Origin: Lytechinus pictus
Taxonomy: Eukaryota; Echinodermata; Echinoidea; Temnopleuroida; Toxopneustidae
DNA length: 64,000 nt
Reading direction: 5' to 3'
Assembly: GCF_037042905.1 (NCBI RefSeq)
Contig: NC_087257.1
Coordinates: 21,120,501-21,184,500 of the forward strand
Shown here: positions 34,138 to 44,878 of the stretch, piece after piece
How the letters are laid out: each line of letters starts with the position of its first letter
How positions within the stretch are numbered: the first letter of the stretch is position 1
Translations under genes and position numbers: made by a program
The notes under the pieces: generated by a model
Databases searched by the model: none
Seen by the model: the letters and a program-made list of their open reading frames with translations, nothing else
What the model was told of the DNA's origin: nothing

Positions 34138-34379
34138 ACCACTTTTTTGAGGGCATATTTGATTTCCTTTTATTTTCTTCAGTGTTTCCAATCCTTGTGT
34201 TGTCTTTTAAGTCATAGTTAGATATTTTTTATTGAAAGCACCCGGATTCAATCAGGTTATAACGGGAATGGGGGAGGGGGACTCATTGACTCACGTCTAC
34301 TTATTTTGTAGTAGATTGTTTTTCTGTTGACTTGATTTAATTATGTATTCTATTACTAAAACACTGCACCATCTTAATC
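34138..34379. other. Gap in array, unique-looking
   Basis: No repeat or gene recognised. It leads into a MITE. Confidence 0.35.
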
Positions 34380-34990
34380 TTAAAGGACAAGTCCACCCCA
34401 ACAAAAAGTTGATTTTAAAAAAGGAGAAAAATCCAACAAGCAAAACACTGAAAATTTCATCAAAATCGGATGTAAAATAAGAAAGTTATGTCATTTTAAA
34501 GTTTCGCTTAATTTCACAAAACAGTTATATGCACATCCTGGTCGGTATGCAAATTGGCAGACTGATGACGTCACCCACTTACTATTTCTTTTGTATTTTA
34601 TTATATGAAATATGAAATATTCTAATTTTCTCCTTCTTGTCAAGTGAAACAAAGATTCATTTCTCCCTGAACATGTGGAATTACCATTATTTCAACAGTT
34701 TATGGTTAAGTTAAGTTGGTCCTTCTTGTCAAATCTGTAAAAATTGAAATATTGTATTATTCAAACAATAAAAAACAAAAGAAATAGTGAGTGATGGAAA
34801 TCATCGACTATCTCATTTGCATATCACTGAGTTGTGCGTTTAACTGTTTTGTGAAAACCAAGCGAAACTTAAAATTGTCATAACTTTCTTTATTTACGTC
34901 CGATTTCGATAAAATTTGCAGCGTTATGTGTGTTTGATTTTTCTCTATCGATTCAAAACAACAATTTTCTGAGGTGGACTTGACCTTTAA
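34380..34990. mobile_element. Long-TIR palindromic MITE, family A copy 3
   Basis: TTAAAGGACAAGTCCACCCC on the left, GAGGTGGACTTGACCTTTAA on the right. Arms as at 13230. It lies in the gap that separates the first two tRNA clusters. Confidence 0.85.
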
Positions 34991-35048
34991 ATATTTGCCG
35001 GTATGATGTGTTCGACTATTTATTGTTTTTGATTTACACACTAAAAAG

Positions 35049-35243
35049 ACAAGGATTTAAAATGATTCCATTACGGATGCGAATAGTAACCAGTCGATAT
35101 TATGATTTAAAAATTAAAATCAATCTTTAAAGATTTAAATGTAAATCTTAAAGATTGATTTTTATATTCAAATTCATTAGCATTTAAATCTTTATGGATT
35201 GATCTCAATTTATAGCCGTAATGGATTTATTCTAAATCCTTGT
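35049..35243. mobile_element. Palindromic MITE with ACAAGGATTTAAA ends
   Basis: Left ACAAGGATTTAAAATGATTC and CCATTACGG, right CCGTAATGGATTTATTC and AAATCCTTGT. The centre is rich in AATCTTTAAAGATT palindromes. Confidence 0.65.
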
Positions 35244-35742
35244 AATTTAGACTGTATAGTATGTTTTATGTCTTTTATCATTCAAGGGCCCTCTCTAAAA
35301 CAAAATAAATACATCATTTTGTATGTCGAATTTGATTTCATTTCCTTTCCATTTAAATACAAAACAAAATAACCATTACTTGCCATGCTTGTTATCTAGA
35401 TATGTGTTTAATTAATGTAACACCCAAAAGTGACAAGAATTGCAGCCATGATGTGGTGTTCATGCTCGCATGTCGCTTTTTGCGAGGTCATGCTTTTGTT
35501 TTTCTGTTTTGATGTTGTTTCTGTTTTGTTTCATCCTCCCTCTTTGGTTTTGTATATAGGTATTTGTTTTACTTTGTTAATTTTGTTATGATTTGTTATT
35601 TTTTGTATTGTTTGTATATTGCACGGCCTCTCTGAAAACCAGCCATTGGCTGATCGAGGGCTTTTTACCGTGTTTAAAAAAAATAAATCAAATGCTTTAC
35701 AGCAAATGAGAAATTTTTTTCCTTTGAACATAATTGTCATTT
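35244..35742. other. Non-coding stretch
   Basis: T-rich. 69-codon minus ORF without features. Nothing recognised. Confidence 0.35.
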
Positions 35743-38700
35743 GGTGTTAAAATTAATACCAGTTGCTGTCTATATAGACAGGTCCAGATTTGAGAAAAGT
35801 AAACTGTCTTAGGCAAATCGTGTTAATGCTGAATTGAGAAGTGTTTTAACATAATTTGAGGGCGCTGAGTCCAAATTTGCTGTTTGCCAACCTTGATTTT
35901 GATGTTAAAATCCTCAAATTGGCAAAAACAATATGGCCGCCATTCTACACCCATTTTTACTCTATTCTGACCCCCAAAACTTGTAACAAAAATGTTTGTC
36001 AACGGTTTTTGGTACTATTTGATCTCAGAAATAACATACTAAAAATCCATCAAAATCCGTATCCGGGAAAGTGGTTATTTTTAAGATGGCGTCTAAGATG
36101 GCAGCCATTAACTGAAAATTAATATAACCGGCACTTTTCTACCCTAGACACCTTTTTCGGTGCATACATGTATTCAATGGTGGAGAGCATAAAAGGAAAG
36201 AGTGAACATAAGCACTCCAGGGTACCTGAAAGTCCAAGATTGCGCAAAAATGGCTGCCATGGCCTAAAAATTCATAATTCATCTATTACGTATTTTATTT
36301 GGGTTTTATTCATTGGTGATTTCAAGGGTCAAGAAGTAAACCGGAACAAGTTATAAGGACAGTCAACGGTCCACTATGTCCAAAAATCCAAGATGGCTTT
36401 CAAAATTGGAGTCTAAAATAGCTGTTGTTATCTAAAAACCCCCAAACCCGACATAGTTTGTTTAATATTTGCCTTGAGGATATGATGTTGGTGTCTAACC
36501 CATGGTTTAATGGGTCAAGAAATACGTTGGGACAAGTAACAAAGACAGTCTATGGTCCTCCATGTCCAAAAATCCTAGATGGCTGCAAAAATGTCTAAAT
36601 GTCTGTCGTTAATTACAAACCGACACAGTTTGTTTAATAACCGCCAGGAGAATATGATTTTTTAGTATTCCGCATGGTTTAAAGGGTCAAGTATTAGATT
36701 GAGACAAGTTACAAGGACAGTAAGTGGTTCCAGTATGTCCAAAAATCCATAATGGCTTCCAAAACTGGAGTCTATATAAGCCGTTCTTACCGAAAAACTT
36801 ACATAGTTTGTTTAATATCAGCCTGGGGTATATGATTTGGGTGTTCAACCCATGGTTTAAAGGGTCAAGTGATAAATTAGGACAAGTTACAAGGACAGTC
36901 AGAGGTCCAGCATGTCCAAGAATCCAAAAAGACTTCCAAAATTGGAGTCTAAAATGGCTATTGTTACCTAAAAACTGACATAGTTTGTTTAATATCCGCC
37001 TGGGGTACATGATTATGTTGTCTAACCCTTGGTTTAAATGGTCAAGTAATACATTAGGATAAGTTACAAGGGCAATCAATGGTCCTGTATGTCTAAAAAT
37101 CCAAGATGGATTCCAATTAAGGACTCTAAAATGGTTGCTGGTACTTAAAAATTGACATAATCTATTTAGAATCCATCTGGGATATATGATGTTGGTGTCT
37201 ACACTACGGTTTCAAGGGTTAAATAATACTTTTGGATTAGTTACAATGGTATGAAGCTGTCCATTTTGCCTATTATTCAAAGATGGCTTTCAAAGTGAGT
37301 CTAAAAAGACTTCCATCACCTAAACATAGTCATAATTAGGTGAACAAAATCTACAATATTGTGGTTTGAAGGCTAAAATAATAAATCGGGACAAATAAAA
37401 AGGATGGTCAGTTTCCTTTTCGTCGTAAAAAGTCCAATGCGACTTCTGAAATTGCGTAAAAAATGACTACTGTCCATTAATCATAAAACCATAGGATCGT
37501 CCTAAGCACAAAAATGACGTGTCTTGAAATACTTATCAGTGAATTATGGAAAAATTTTAGGTGAAAGTGTACCTTACTTTTTTAAAGTTAGTTTTTTTAT
37601 GTTTACCTATTGTCGCACCACCGTCTAATTGTGTCACTAATTCTTGTAAAACATATTTTCATGAGTCTTAGAAACAGAGACGCCAAAATAGTGGCACTAT
37701 AGATGGGACACGAAGTATTATCATTTTTGTAACAATGGTGGCCAACTTGAATGCAATTTTTGGAGCGTTCTTCATTTTTTTACAAGATGGACAACATTGT
37801 ATCCCTGTAATTCGTCTTCACCTATATCATTCGACCCTTGAAATCATGAGAAAGACACAAACATGTTTCTAGGTAGATAGTATATGGACTTTGCAGCCAG
37901 ATTTTTAAGAAATAGCAACTATTTTTTAAGCCATCATCATTTTTTTTGCAAAACTGCACCACTGATAAATCTTGAAATTTTTCCAATGTAATTTTTCTCT
38001 TTGGAACCATGATTTTATATATGTTTTATTTTATTCTCGGTAGACCCCAAAGTTATTTCTACCAGGTGGATATTCTATGAATTTGGACCATTTCAAAGTT
38101 GCAACGTCCATTATAGACGCCATTTTGGATGGTCATCTTGGATTCTCTGACACACTCACTGACCATCTTGTAAAAAACATGTCCTGTTTCATTATTTGCC
38201 TTGAAAGTTTTTGATGATTTTGATTTTGATTTTGAGGATTTACTTTATTTTTTTAGTTGACGGTACAACGACTGCCGTTGTGGACGCAATGTTGGATTTC
38301 CAGGTAACCTTGGCGACCTTTTGTAACTATAACCTGTGTCAATAGACTTTGTTTAATCTTGACATGCCTAAGTTTCATGAAATAGACATCTATACCCTAA
38401 AAGTTATGACATTTCAAAAACTTAACCTCGGTTAAGATTTCATGTCGACTTCGCCACCGCCGTCGGAAAAGCGACGTCCATGTTTTGCTTCTGCTATGCA
38501 GGCGAGGGAAAAATGGCGGACACGTTAAAGATACCACAATATGAATATGCCAGCATCGCCTCAAAATTATCAAACATTTGGCCATATTATTTATCAAATC
38601 AGCAGCTGTGAATCATGGCAGCCATCTTGGAATTAAAGATGGCTGACGAATCAGTCGGACACATTATGTTTGCAACCCTGGGTATCAAAAATAACGCATA

Positions 38701-38979
38701 GATCCCAATTTCTGAAATATAATCACCCATAAAAATCGTTTAATATGGGAAACTGCATTAAAAATGCCGCCATTTTGTTTTTTGCCGATTTGAGGATGAA
38801 AACGTCGGAATCAAGTTTGGCAAACAGCATTTTTGGATTCAGCACCCCTGAATTACCTTAAAACAATTGATAAATCAGCATTAACACAAAATGCCTAAAG
38901 CACTTTTTCTGAGCACATTTTTTCAATTCTGGACTTGACTAATATAGAGGACCACTCATTTGGGTGTTAAAATTACACC
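35743..38979. mobile_element. ~3.2 kb element with ~200 bp inverted termini
   Basis: The left arm (35743-35940) and right arm (about 38755-38979) are imperfect reverse complements over ~200 bp. Shared blocks include GTGTTAATGCTGA, GCTGTTTGCCAA, CTTGATT and ATCCTCAAAT(T/C)GGCAAAAA, in matching order. The outermost motif is GGTGTTAAAATTA on both sides, but in the same orientation, so the outer limit is uncertain. The interior holds a ~177 bp tandem repeat and many AAGATGGC/GCCATCTT motifs, and no long ORF. It reads as a non-autonomous foldback-type transposon. Confidence 0.6.
36180..37480. repeat. Degenerate ~177 bp tandem repeat, about seven units
   Basis: The anchor GGACAAGTTACAAGGACAGT (with variation) starts near 36347, 36533, 36705, 36883, 37060, 37237 and 37392, giving spacings of 186, 172, 178, 177, 177 and 155. 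Each unit contains CCAAAAATCCAAGATGGCTT, GGAGTCTAAAATGGCTGTTG and ACATAGTTTGTTTAATATCC in order. The minus ORF at 36687-37079 (130 codons) only translates this repeat. Confidence 0.85.
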
Positions 38980-39110
38980 ATAGAGATTGACCATAACACC
39001 CTTGAGTGTAAAAGTAAATGTCGTAGTAACACCCATGGGTGTTGAACTAACACCCAAAAAATAACTCCGGTGTAAAATAATCGGTGCGGTCATATGTCAA
39101 CGCCAAAGTT
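38962..39110. mobile_element. AACACC/GGTGTT-rich MITE-like sequence
   Basis: Repeated AACACC(C) and GGTGT(T/A) motifs, for example TAACACCCATGGGTGTTGAA. The order of motifs (GAGTGTAAA, GTGTTGAACTAACACC, CCGGTGTAAAATAA) matches the 5' part of the retrocopy at 26250. It overlaps the right end of the 3.2 kb element, so one may have inserted next to the other. Confidence 0.5.
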
Positions 39111-39723
39111 TTTTTTTTCATTATTTGTTTTTTTCTTGAGAGATGCTGCTCAGAGGAGGGGTATAGTTCTTTTGTTCTCGCACCCCCTATAGGTAATGGG
39201 TTGTACTCCTTTGTAGCTACCCAATTCATTACCAACACCGTTGACAAAGCAAAGTGCGGGCTGTAATTATAATCATTGGCACACTTAACAAAAGACTTAT
39301 GAGCTATTGAAATGTATATGTAAAGCTATGCATGAATGGCCATACTTGATTGTGTAGAATTGTCACGATATAATACAAAATTTGATATATGCTCAAATAT
39401 CAATTTTACAGAATAAAAGAACATATTAATGAAAGATAAAATGTAAAAACGAAAAAGAAACAAAAGAATGAAACAATATACATGTGTACATGAATAGATA
39501 AATATATTGTTAATTATTATCTGATAGAAGAATGAACGATTGAATGAAATAATTGCTTACCGAGATCCGGAGGAAAATGAGTCATGAATACACTCAGGAA
39601 CGACTAGCCATTATTTTTGCAAGTGTTGCTGTTTGAACGCATGCAACATCGCGCATCGTATACATGCAATACTTCGGAAATACCGCGGAATCAATAATTA
39701 AAACTTTATATAAAATATATCAA
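39111..39723. other. Non-coding stretch
   Basis: AT-rich, nothing recognised. The two opposed ORFs at 39047-39266 are incidental. Confidence 0.35.
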
Positions 39724-39795
39724 TCCTTGGTAGTATAGTGGTAAGTATCTCCGCCTGTCACGCGGAAGACCGGGGTTCGATTCCCCGCCAAGGAG
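39724..39795 (+). tRNA. trnD-GUC: tRNA-Asp(GUC), isolated copy
   Basis: Identical to the reference over 72 nt although both flanks are unrelated to the array spacer. No CATAAT block at -41. T5 run downstream. Confidence 0.95.
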
Positions 39796-40345
39796 ATCTT
39801 ATTTTTCTTGTGTGTGTTTTTAATTCGTTTTACCTTTCTTCTTGTTTCACAATCTTCTTCATGATTTCCGATTTCTATCTATTTTCTTATTAAAAAAAAA
39901 TGTTCCCATGTTTGCTTTATTGCTTATCCACCTATTCATTTATTTTAATGAAGCGACTATAGGATATTTTATGAATGGATGATTAAAAAAATATATAGAT
40001 AAAATACATATATAGATAACTGAACTATAACGATAGATGACAATACGTAGATAATTATGTAGATATAAGCATACGAAATTAGATGAAATTATTTTCATTG
40101 AAAAAAATAAAGAATGAGATGAACTTGGATAGAATAGTTAAAATATCAATCAATTAATAAAATAAATCAGTAAAAATAACTTGAAATTAAATGGCATGAA
40201 ATTACTATAAAAATTGAAAATTTTATAATTTTTGTAAATATTTCAAGAACAATTTTTTACTGCTTCTGAATTGAATAATAACGCATTTGGAAAAGGGGTC
40301 GGACCTCAAAATCAATACATCGAATCTTGAGATCTTCATTGTCAA
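39796..40345. other. Non-coding stretch
   Basis: AT-rich, nothing recognised. Confidence 0.35.
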
Positions 40346-40411
40346 TCCTTGGTAGTAAAGTGGTAAGTACTTGTCACGCGGAAGGCCGGGGTTCAATTCC
40401 CCGCCAAGGAG
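40346..40411 (+). pseudogene. tRNA-Asp pseudogene, anticodon-arm deletion
   Basis: 66 nt: six bases are lost, so AGTACTTGTCACGCGG replaces the 5' anticodon stem. Further changes are GTAAAGTGG in the A box and TTCAATT in the T loop. Acceptor stem intact; T7 follows. Confidence 0.85.
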
Positions 40412-40809
40412 AACTTTTTTTCTCTTGTGTGCGCTTGCTTTCATTTGACATTTATTTGCTATGAATCACAATCTTTTGCATGAATTATATTATCATCTCA
40501 CTTCTGATTATGAAAAAAAAGCGAATTTTCCAAATTTTTTCTGCATTTTTCATCCACCCAGTTCTAAAGTAAGCTCACGCAGAAGCATATACATAAATAA
40601 TACATAAAAAAAGGGGTGGTTATATGCATGAAAAAATATAATCATTTGAATATCTTGTAGATAAACTGCTAAATGAAGTAATTAATTAAACGAATAAATT
40701 GAATCCGCTAAAGAATAATAATGCGCGTATTGTTAGGTGTTTCAGGAATAATCAACTGCTTTTTAACACAACTGACACACTTTGGCAATCGAGAAAAACA
40801 AAACCAAAA
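40412..40809. other. Non-coding stretch
   Basis: AT-rich, nothing recognised. Confidence 0.35.
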
Positions 40810-41421
40810 TTAAAGGTCAAGTTCACCCCAGAAAAATGTTGATTTGAGTCAATAGAGAAAAATCAGACAAGCATAATGCTGAAAATTTCATCAAAATCGG
40901 ATGTAAAATAAGAAAGTTATGACATTTTAAAGTTTCGCTTATTCTTCACAAAATATTTATGATATTATGCACAATTTAGTCACATGCAAATGAGAGAGAT
41001 GTCCCTCACTCACTATTTCTTTTGTTTTTTATTGTTTGAATTACACAATATTCCAATTCTTACAGATTTGACAAAAAGGACAAACTTGACTGAACCATAA
41101 AATGTTAAACAATGGGAATTCAACATGTTCAGGGAGTAATACAATTTTCTTTTACAGGAAAATGAGGAGAAAGTTAGAACATTTCATATTTCATATAATA
41201 AAATACAAAAGAAATAGTGAGTGAGTGATTTCATCAGTTTTCTCGTTTGCATACCAACCGGGATGTGCATATAAATATTTTGTGAAATTAAGCGAAACTT
41301 AAAAATATCATAACTTTCTTATTTTACATCCTATTTTGATGAAACTTTCAGCGTTATGCTTGTTGGACTTTCTCTCTTTTATTCAAATCAGATTTTTTTT
41401 GGGAGTGGACTTGTCTTTTAA
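40810..41421. mobile_element. Long-TIR palindromic MITE, family A copy 4
   Basis: TTAAAGGTCAAGTTCACCCC on the left, GGAGTGGACTTGTCTTTTAA on the right. It ends only 31 bp before a tRNA-Asp pseudogene. Confidence 0.85.
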
Positions 41422-41452
41422 TCAACCTAATTTTATTGTAGGTGGCCATCGA

Positions 41453-41520
41453 TCCTTGGTAGTATAGTCGTATCTCCGCCTGTCACGCGAAAGACCGAGG
41501 TTCGATTCCCAGCCAAGGAG
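41453..41520 (+). pseudogene. tRNA-Asp pseudogene, D-arm deletion
   Basis: 68 nt: the D loop is shortened to GTATAGTCGTATC. Also GCGAA in the anticodon stem, CCGAGG in the T stem and CCCAG opposite. T7 downstream. Confidence 0.8.
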
Positions 41521-41865
41521 ATCATTTTTTTCTTTCTTTCTTTTCCGTTTCGACTTCTTAGTGACGATTTTTTTAATGCAGAGCGTCTCACATTTTTTTT
41601 TGTGATTTAGTGATGATTTATCATAACTTAATCACAAATACAATAGACAAATGGCCGATCACTGTAAATTAAAGCCTAGAATCTCTTCTTTCATCTGGGT
41701 ACAACATAGAAGATTTCTCATTCACGCATGAGTGAGTAAAAAAACAATTTAAAGAAAGAATACCGAAAATTCATTTGGCGGGGGTATCTAAATTTCAAAA
41801 AGAAAATCACATACACAAATTTAAAAGAGCTGCCTCAATTTTTTTCACCCATGCATTACCTGGGA
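41521..41865. other. Non-coding stretch
   Basis: AT-rich, nothing recognised. Confidence 0.35.
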
Positions 41866-41898
41866 ACATGTACGTGTGTGTGGATGGGTGCGTGCGCG

Positions 41899-41934
<36 letters not shown>

Positions 41935-42066
41935 GGTGGGTGTGTTTACAGACTTGTACCGAACTTTAGCGTTGCCATCCGAAAGACTTGACCATGTAGG
42001 TTCGAACCTCGAACCTTTGCATCAGTTCGTAACTTCCCCAGATTACAGGCGCTCCCACAACGCCTA
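41866..42066 (-). mobile_element. Possible SINE with (CA)n tail
   Basis: On the minus strand from 42066: GGCGTTGTGGGAGCGCCTGT, with an A-box-like TTGTGGGAGCG, then GGTTCGAGGTTCGAACC, which contains a B-box-like GGTTCGAAC. A short body follows and it ends in a (CA)n run (plus-strand GT run 41866-41950). Head, body and simple-sequence tail fit a small SINE. The head does not fold cleanly as a tRNA. Confidence 0.35.
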
Positions 42067-42286
42067 GGGGAATTAATTACTTCGGAAAACAATGAGGTAC
42101 TGATTCTATTTTTTTTCTCAAAGCTAATGCTTGGGGGAAGTGAACCCTAAGAGGGTTATTCAAATTGATCATGCCAATTGACAAAGAAATCACCCTGTCG
42201 CAGCATGAACATTTTTTCTTCCCTTTTTCTTTATATTCTTATTCGGCATAAAGCTAAAAGGGAGACCATATTTAGAAAATCATCAA
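42067..42286. other. Left boundary of the third tRNA cluster
   Basis: From 42207 (GAACATTTTTTCTTCCC) the sequence is standard array spacer, beginning exactly where the 3' flank of a tRNA would. The upstream tRNA is missing, replaced by CACCCTGTCGCAGCAT. The breakpoint is therefore at or inside a lost tRNA. Confidence 0.6.
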
Positions 42287-42358
42287 TCCTTGGTAGTATA
42301 GTGGTAAGTATCTCCGCCTGTCACGCGGAAGACCGGGGTTCGATTCCCCGCCAAGGAG
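42287..42358 (+). tRNA. trnD-GUC: tRNA-Asp(GUC)
   Basis: Identical to the reference; first intact copy of the third cluster; T6. Confidence 0.95.
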
Positions 42359-42437
42359 AACATTTTTTCTTCCTTTTTCTTTATATTCTTATTCGGCATA
42401 AAGCTTACAGGGCGACCTGTTATTAGAGAATCATCAA

Positions 42438-42509
42438 TCCTTGGTAGTATAGTGGTAAGTATCTCCGCCTGTCACGCGGAAGACCGGGGTTCGATTCCCC
42501 GCCAAGGAG
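42438..42509 (+). tRNA. trnD-GUC: tRNA-Asp(GUC)
   Basis: Identical to the reference; 151 bp spacing; T6. Confidence 0.95.
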
Positions 42510-42589
42510 AACATTTTTTCTTCCTTTTTTCTTTATATTCTTATTCGGCATAATGCTTACAGGGCGACCTGTTTTTAGAGAATCATCAA

Positions 42590-42661
42590 TCCTTGGTAGT
42601 ATAGTGGTAAGTATCTCCGCCTGTCACGCGGAAGACCGGGGTTCGATTCCCCGCCAAGGAG
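42590..42661 (+). tRNA. trnD-GUC: tRNA-Asp(GUC)
   Basis: Identical to the reference; 152 bp spacing; T6. Confidence 0.95.
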
Positions 42662-42741
42662 AACATTTTTTCTTCCTTTTTTCTTTATATTCTTATTCGG
42701 CATAATGCTTACAGGGCGACCTGTTTTTAGAGAACCATCAA

Positions 42742-42813
42742 TCCTTGGTAGTATAGTGGTAAGTATCTCCGCCTGTCACGCGGAAGACCGGGGTTCGATT
42801 CCCCGCCAAGGAG
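42742..42813 (+). tRNA. trnD-GUC: tRNA-Asp(GUC)
   Basis: Identical to the reference; 152 bp spacing; T6. Confidence 0.95.
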
Positions 42814-42893
42814 AACATTTTTTCTTCCGTTTTTCTTTATATTCTTATTCGGCATAATGTTTACAGGGCGACCTGTTTTTAGAGAATCATCAA

Positions 42894-42965
42894 TCCTTGG
42901 TAGTATAGTGGTAAGTATCTCCGCCTGTCACGCGGAAGACCGGGGTTCGATTCCCCGCCAAGGAG
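42894..42965 (+). tRNA. trnD-GUC: tRNA-Asp(GUC)
   Basis: Identical to the reference; 152 bp spacing; 3' flank ATCATTTTTTC. Confidence 0.95.
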
Positions 42966-43045
42966 ATCATTTTTTCTTTCTTTTTTCTTTATATTCTTAT
43001 TCGGCATAATGCTTACAGGGCGACCATATTTTAGAGAATCATCAA

Positions 43046-43117
43046 TCCTTGGTAGTATAGTGGTAAGTATCTCCGCCTGTCACGCGGAAGACCGGGGTTC
43101 GATTCCCCGCCAAGGAG
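43046..43117 (+). tRNA. trnD-GUC: tRNA-Asp(GUC)
   Basis: Identical to the reference; 152 bp spacing; same ATCATTTTTTC flank as the previous copy. Confidence 0.95.
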
Positions 43118-43197
43118 ATCATTTTTTCTTTCTTTTTTCTTTATATTCTTATTCGGCATAATGCTTACAGGGCGACCATATTTTAGAGAATCATCAA

Positions 43198-43269
43198 TCC
43201 TTGGTAGTATAGTGGTAAGTATCTCCGCCTGTCACGCGGAAGACCGGGGTTCGATTCCCCGCCAAGGAG
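43198..43269 (+). tRNA. trnD-GUC: tRNA-Asp(GUC)
   Basis: Identical to the reference; unit indistinguishable from the preceding one, so probably a recent tandem duplicate. Confidence 0.95.
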
Positions 43270-43349
43270 ATCATTTTTTCTTTCTTTTTTCTTTATATTC
43301 TTATTCGGCATAATGCTTACAGGGCGACCATATTTTAGAGAATCATCAA

Positions 43350-43421
43350 TCCTTGGTAGTATAGTGGTAAGTATCTCCGCCTGTCACGCGGAAGACCGGG
43401 GTTCGATTCCCCGCCAAGGAG
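43350..43421 (+). tRNA. trnD-GUC: tRNA-Asp(GUC)
   Basis: Identical to the reference; flank returns to AACATTTTTTC. Confidence 0.95.
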
Positions 43422-43501
43422 AACATTTTTTCTTCCATTTTCCTTTATATTCTTATTCGGCATAATGCTTACAGGGCGACCATATTTTAAAGAATCATCA
43501 A

Positions 43502-43575
43502 TCCTTGGTATAGTATAGTGGTGAGTATCTCCGCCTGTCACGCGGAAGACCGGGATTCGCTTCCCTGCCAAGGAG
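43502..43575 (+). pseudogene. 74 nt tRNA-Asp variant (type V), copy 1
   Basis: Two extra bases in the D arm (TCCTTGGTATAGTATAGTGG), GTGAG for GTAAG, and a weakened T arm (CGGGA-TTCGCTT-CCCTG), which also spoils the B box. It keeps anticodon GUC, the acceptor stem and a T6 terminator. It always sits directly before the ~617 bp spacer. Probably a pseudogene, but conserved in four copies. Confidence 0.7.
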
Positions 43576-44192
43576 AACATTTTTTCTTCTCTTTTTCATA
43601 TTCTTCATAATCGGCATAATGCTTAGAGAGCGACCCTAAATTACCGTATCACTTTTTAAATCTTTTTTTTTATTTTTTCCACTTTAACATATTATATGCC
43701 CAAAATACTGTTCCACCCAGGATGACTTTATTTTACGAGTGAATATAAAGTAAATGATTTAAATAGGTCCATCGAGTCTGGCCTTATCATGGTTTGAAAT
43801 ACAAATTATACGATATATAATTTGAATTATTGATATCGACATAAGAATATGACATGGTGAAAAGATGATGAGAAATTCGAAATAGCGCATTGCTGTTTAC
43901 ATTTTGAACAGTTTGCTCAAGATTATCTCAACATATTTGATCCGGTTTATGAACAATATTTTATAAATTGTTTTTCTGTGTATGATTGATAAACGAACGA
44001 GAACAATTTTTATCATAATCTAATCAATAAATATAACATTTAGATAATGCGACGGACACCTCACAACTGCAATCTAAATCCTTTTTCTTATGCTGATCAT
44101 GAGAATGAATTATGCGAGCCTACTAATTTTACAGCGGTGCAAACATACCTTTCAAAATGTAAAAAAAAAGTGTGCATAACATCTTCCACCAT
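43576..44192. repeat. ~617 bp array spacer, copy 1
   Basis: Begins with the T-run after the tRNA and ends CATCTTCCACCAT. It recurs at 44879, 46182, 47331 and 49882. It has CATAATCGGCATAATGCTTA near its start, resembling the short spacers, then ~550 bp of AT-rich sequence without ORF or RNA that I can name. Confidence 0.9.
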
Positions 44193-44264
44193 TCCTTGGT
44201 AGTATAGTGGTAAGTATCTCCGCCTGTCACGCGGAAGACCGGGGTTCGATTCCCCGCCAAGGAG
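44193..44264 (+). tRNA. trnD-GUC: tRNA-Asp(GUC), HOR 1 position 1
   Basis: Identical to the reference; first tRNA after the long spacer; T7. Confidence 0.95.
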
Positions 44265-44345
44265 AACATTTTTTTCTTCCCTTTTTCTTTATATTCTTAT
44301 TCGGCATAATGCTTACAGGGTGACCATATTTTAGAGAATCATCCA

Positions 44346-44417
44346 TCCTTGGTAGTATAGTGGTAAGTATCTCCGCCTGTCACGCGGAAGACCGGGGTTC
44401 GATTCCCCGCCAAGGAG
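44346..44417 (+). tRNA. trnD-GUC: tRNA-Asp(GUC), HOR 1 position 2
   Basis: Identical to the reference; 5' flank ATCATCCA; 3' flank AACATTTTTTGCTTCC. Confidence 0.95.
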
Positions 44418-44499
44418 AACATTTTTTGCTTCCCTTTTTCTTTATATTCTCATTCGGCATAATGCTTACAGGGCGACCTTTTTTTTTGAGAATCATCAA

Positions 44500-44571
44500 T
44501 CCTTGGTAGTATAGTGGTAAGTATCTCCGCCTGTCACGCGGAAGACGGGGGTTCGATTCCCCGCCAAGGAG
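44500..44571 (+). tRNA. trnD-GUC: tRNA-Asp(GUC), C49G variant, HOR 1 position 3
   Basis: AGACGGGGGTTCG: C49 is G, so the outer T-stem pair with G65 is lost. The rest is as the reference. Confidence 0.82.
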
Positions 44572-44652
44572 AACATTTTTTGCTTCCCTTTTTCTTTATA
44601 TTCTTATTCGGCATAATGCTTACAGGGCGACCATATTTTAGAGAATCATCAA

Positions 44653-44724
44653 TCCTTGGTAGTATAGTGGTAAGTATCTCCGCCTGTCACGCGGAAGACC
44701 GGGGTTCGATTCCCCGCCAAGGAG
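44653..44724 (+). tRNA. trnD-GUC: tRNA-Asp(GUC), HOR 1 position 4
   Basis: Identical to the reference; T6. Confidence 0.95.
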
Positions 44725-44804
44725 AACATTTTTTCTTCCATTTTCCTTTTTATTCTTATTCGGCATAATGCTTACAGGGCGACCATATTTTAAAGAATCA
44801 TCAA

Positions 44805-44878
44805 TCCTTGGTATAGTATAGTGGTGAGTATCTCCGCCTGTCACGCGGAAGACCGGGATTCGCTTCCCTGCCAATGAG
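44805..44878 (+). pseudogene. 74 nt tRNA-Asp variant (type V), copy 2, HOR 1 position 5
   Basis: As 43502, plus CCAATGA in the 3' acceptor, breaking one more pair. Confidence 0.7.

Noticed and set aside
36687-37079. 130-codon minus-strand ORF
   Set aside because: It translates the degenerate 177 bp tandem repeat; the frame reflects the repeat, not a gene.
41881-42067. Alu-like GGCGTTGTGGGAGCGCCTGTAA on the minus strand as a 7SL-derived element
   Set aside because: The resemblance to 7SL is limited to a short CGCCTGTAAT stretch. I kept it only as a possible SINE with low confidence.
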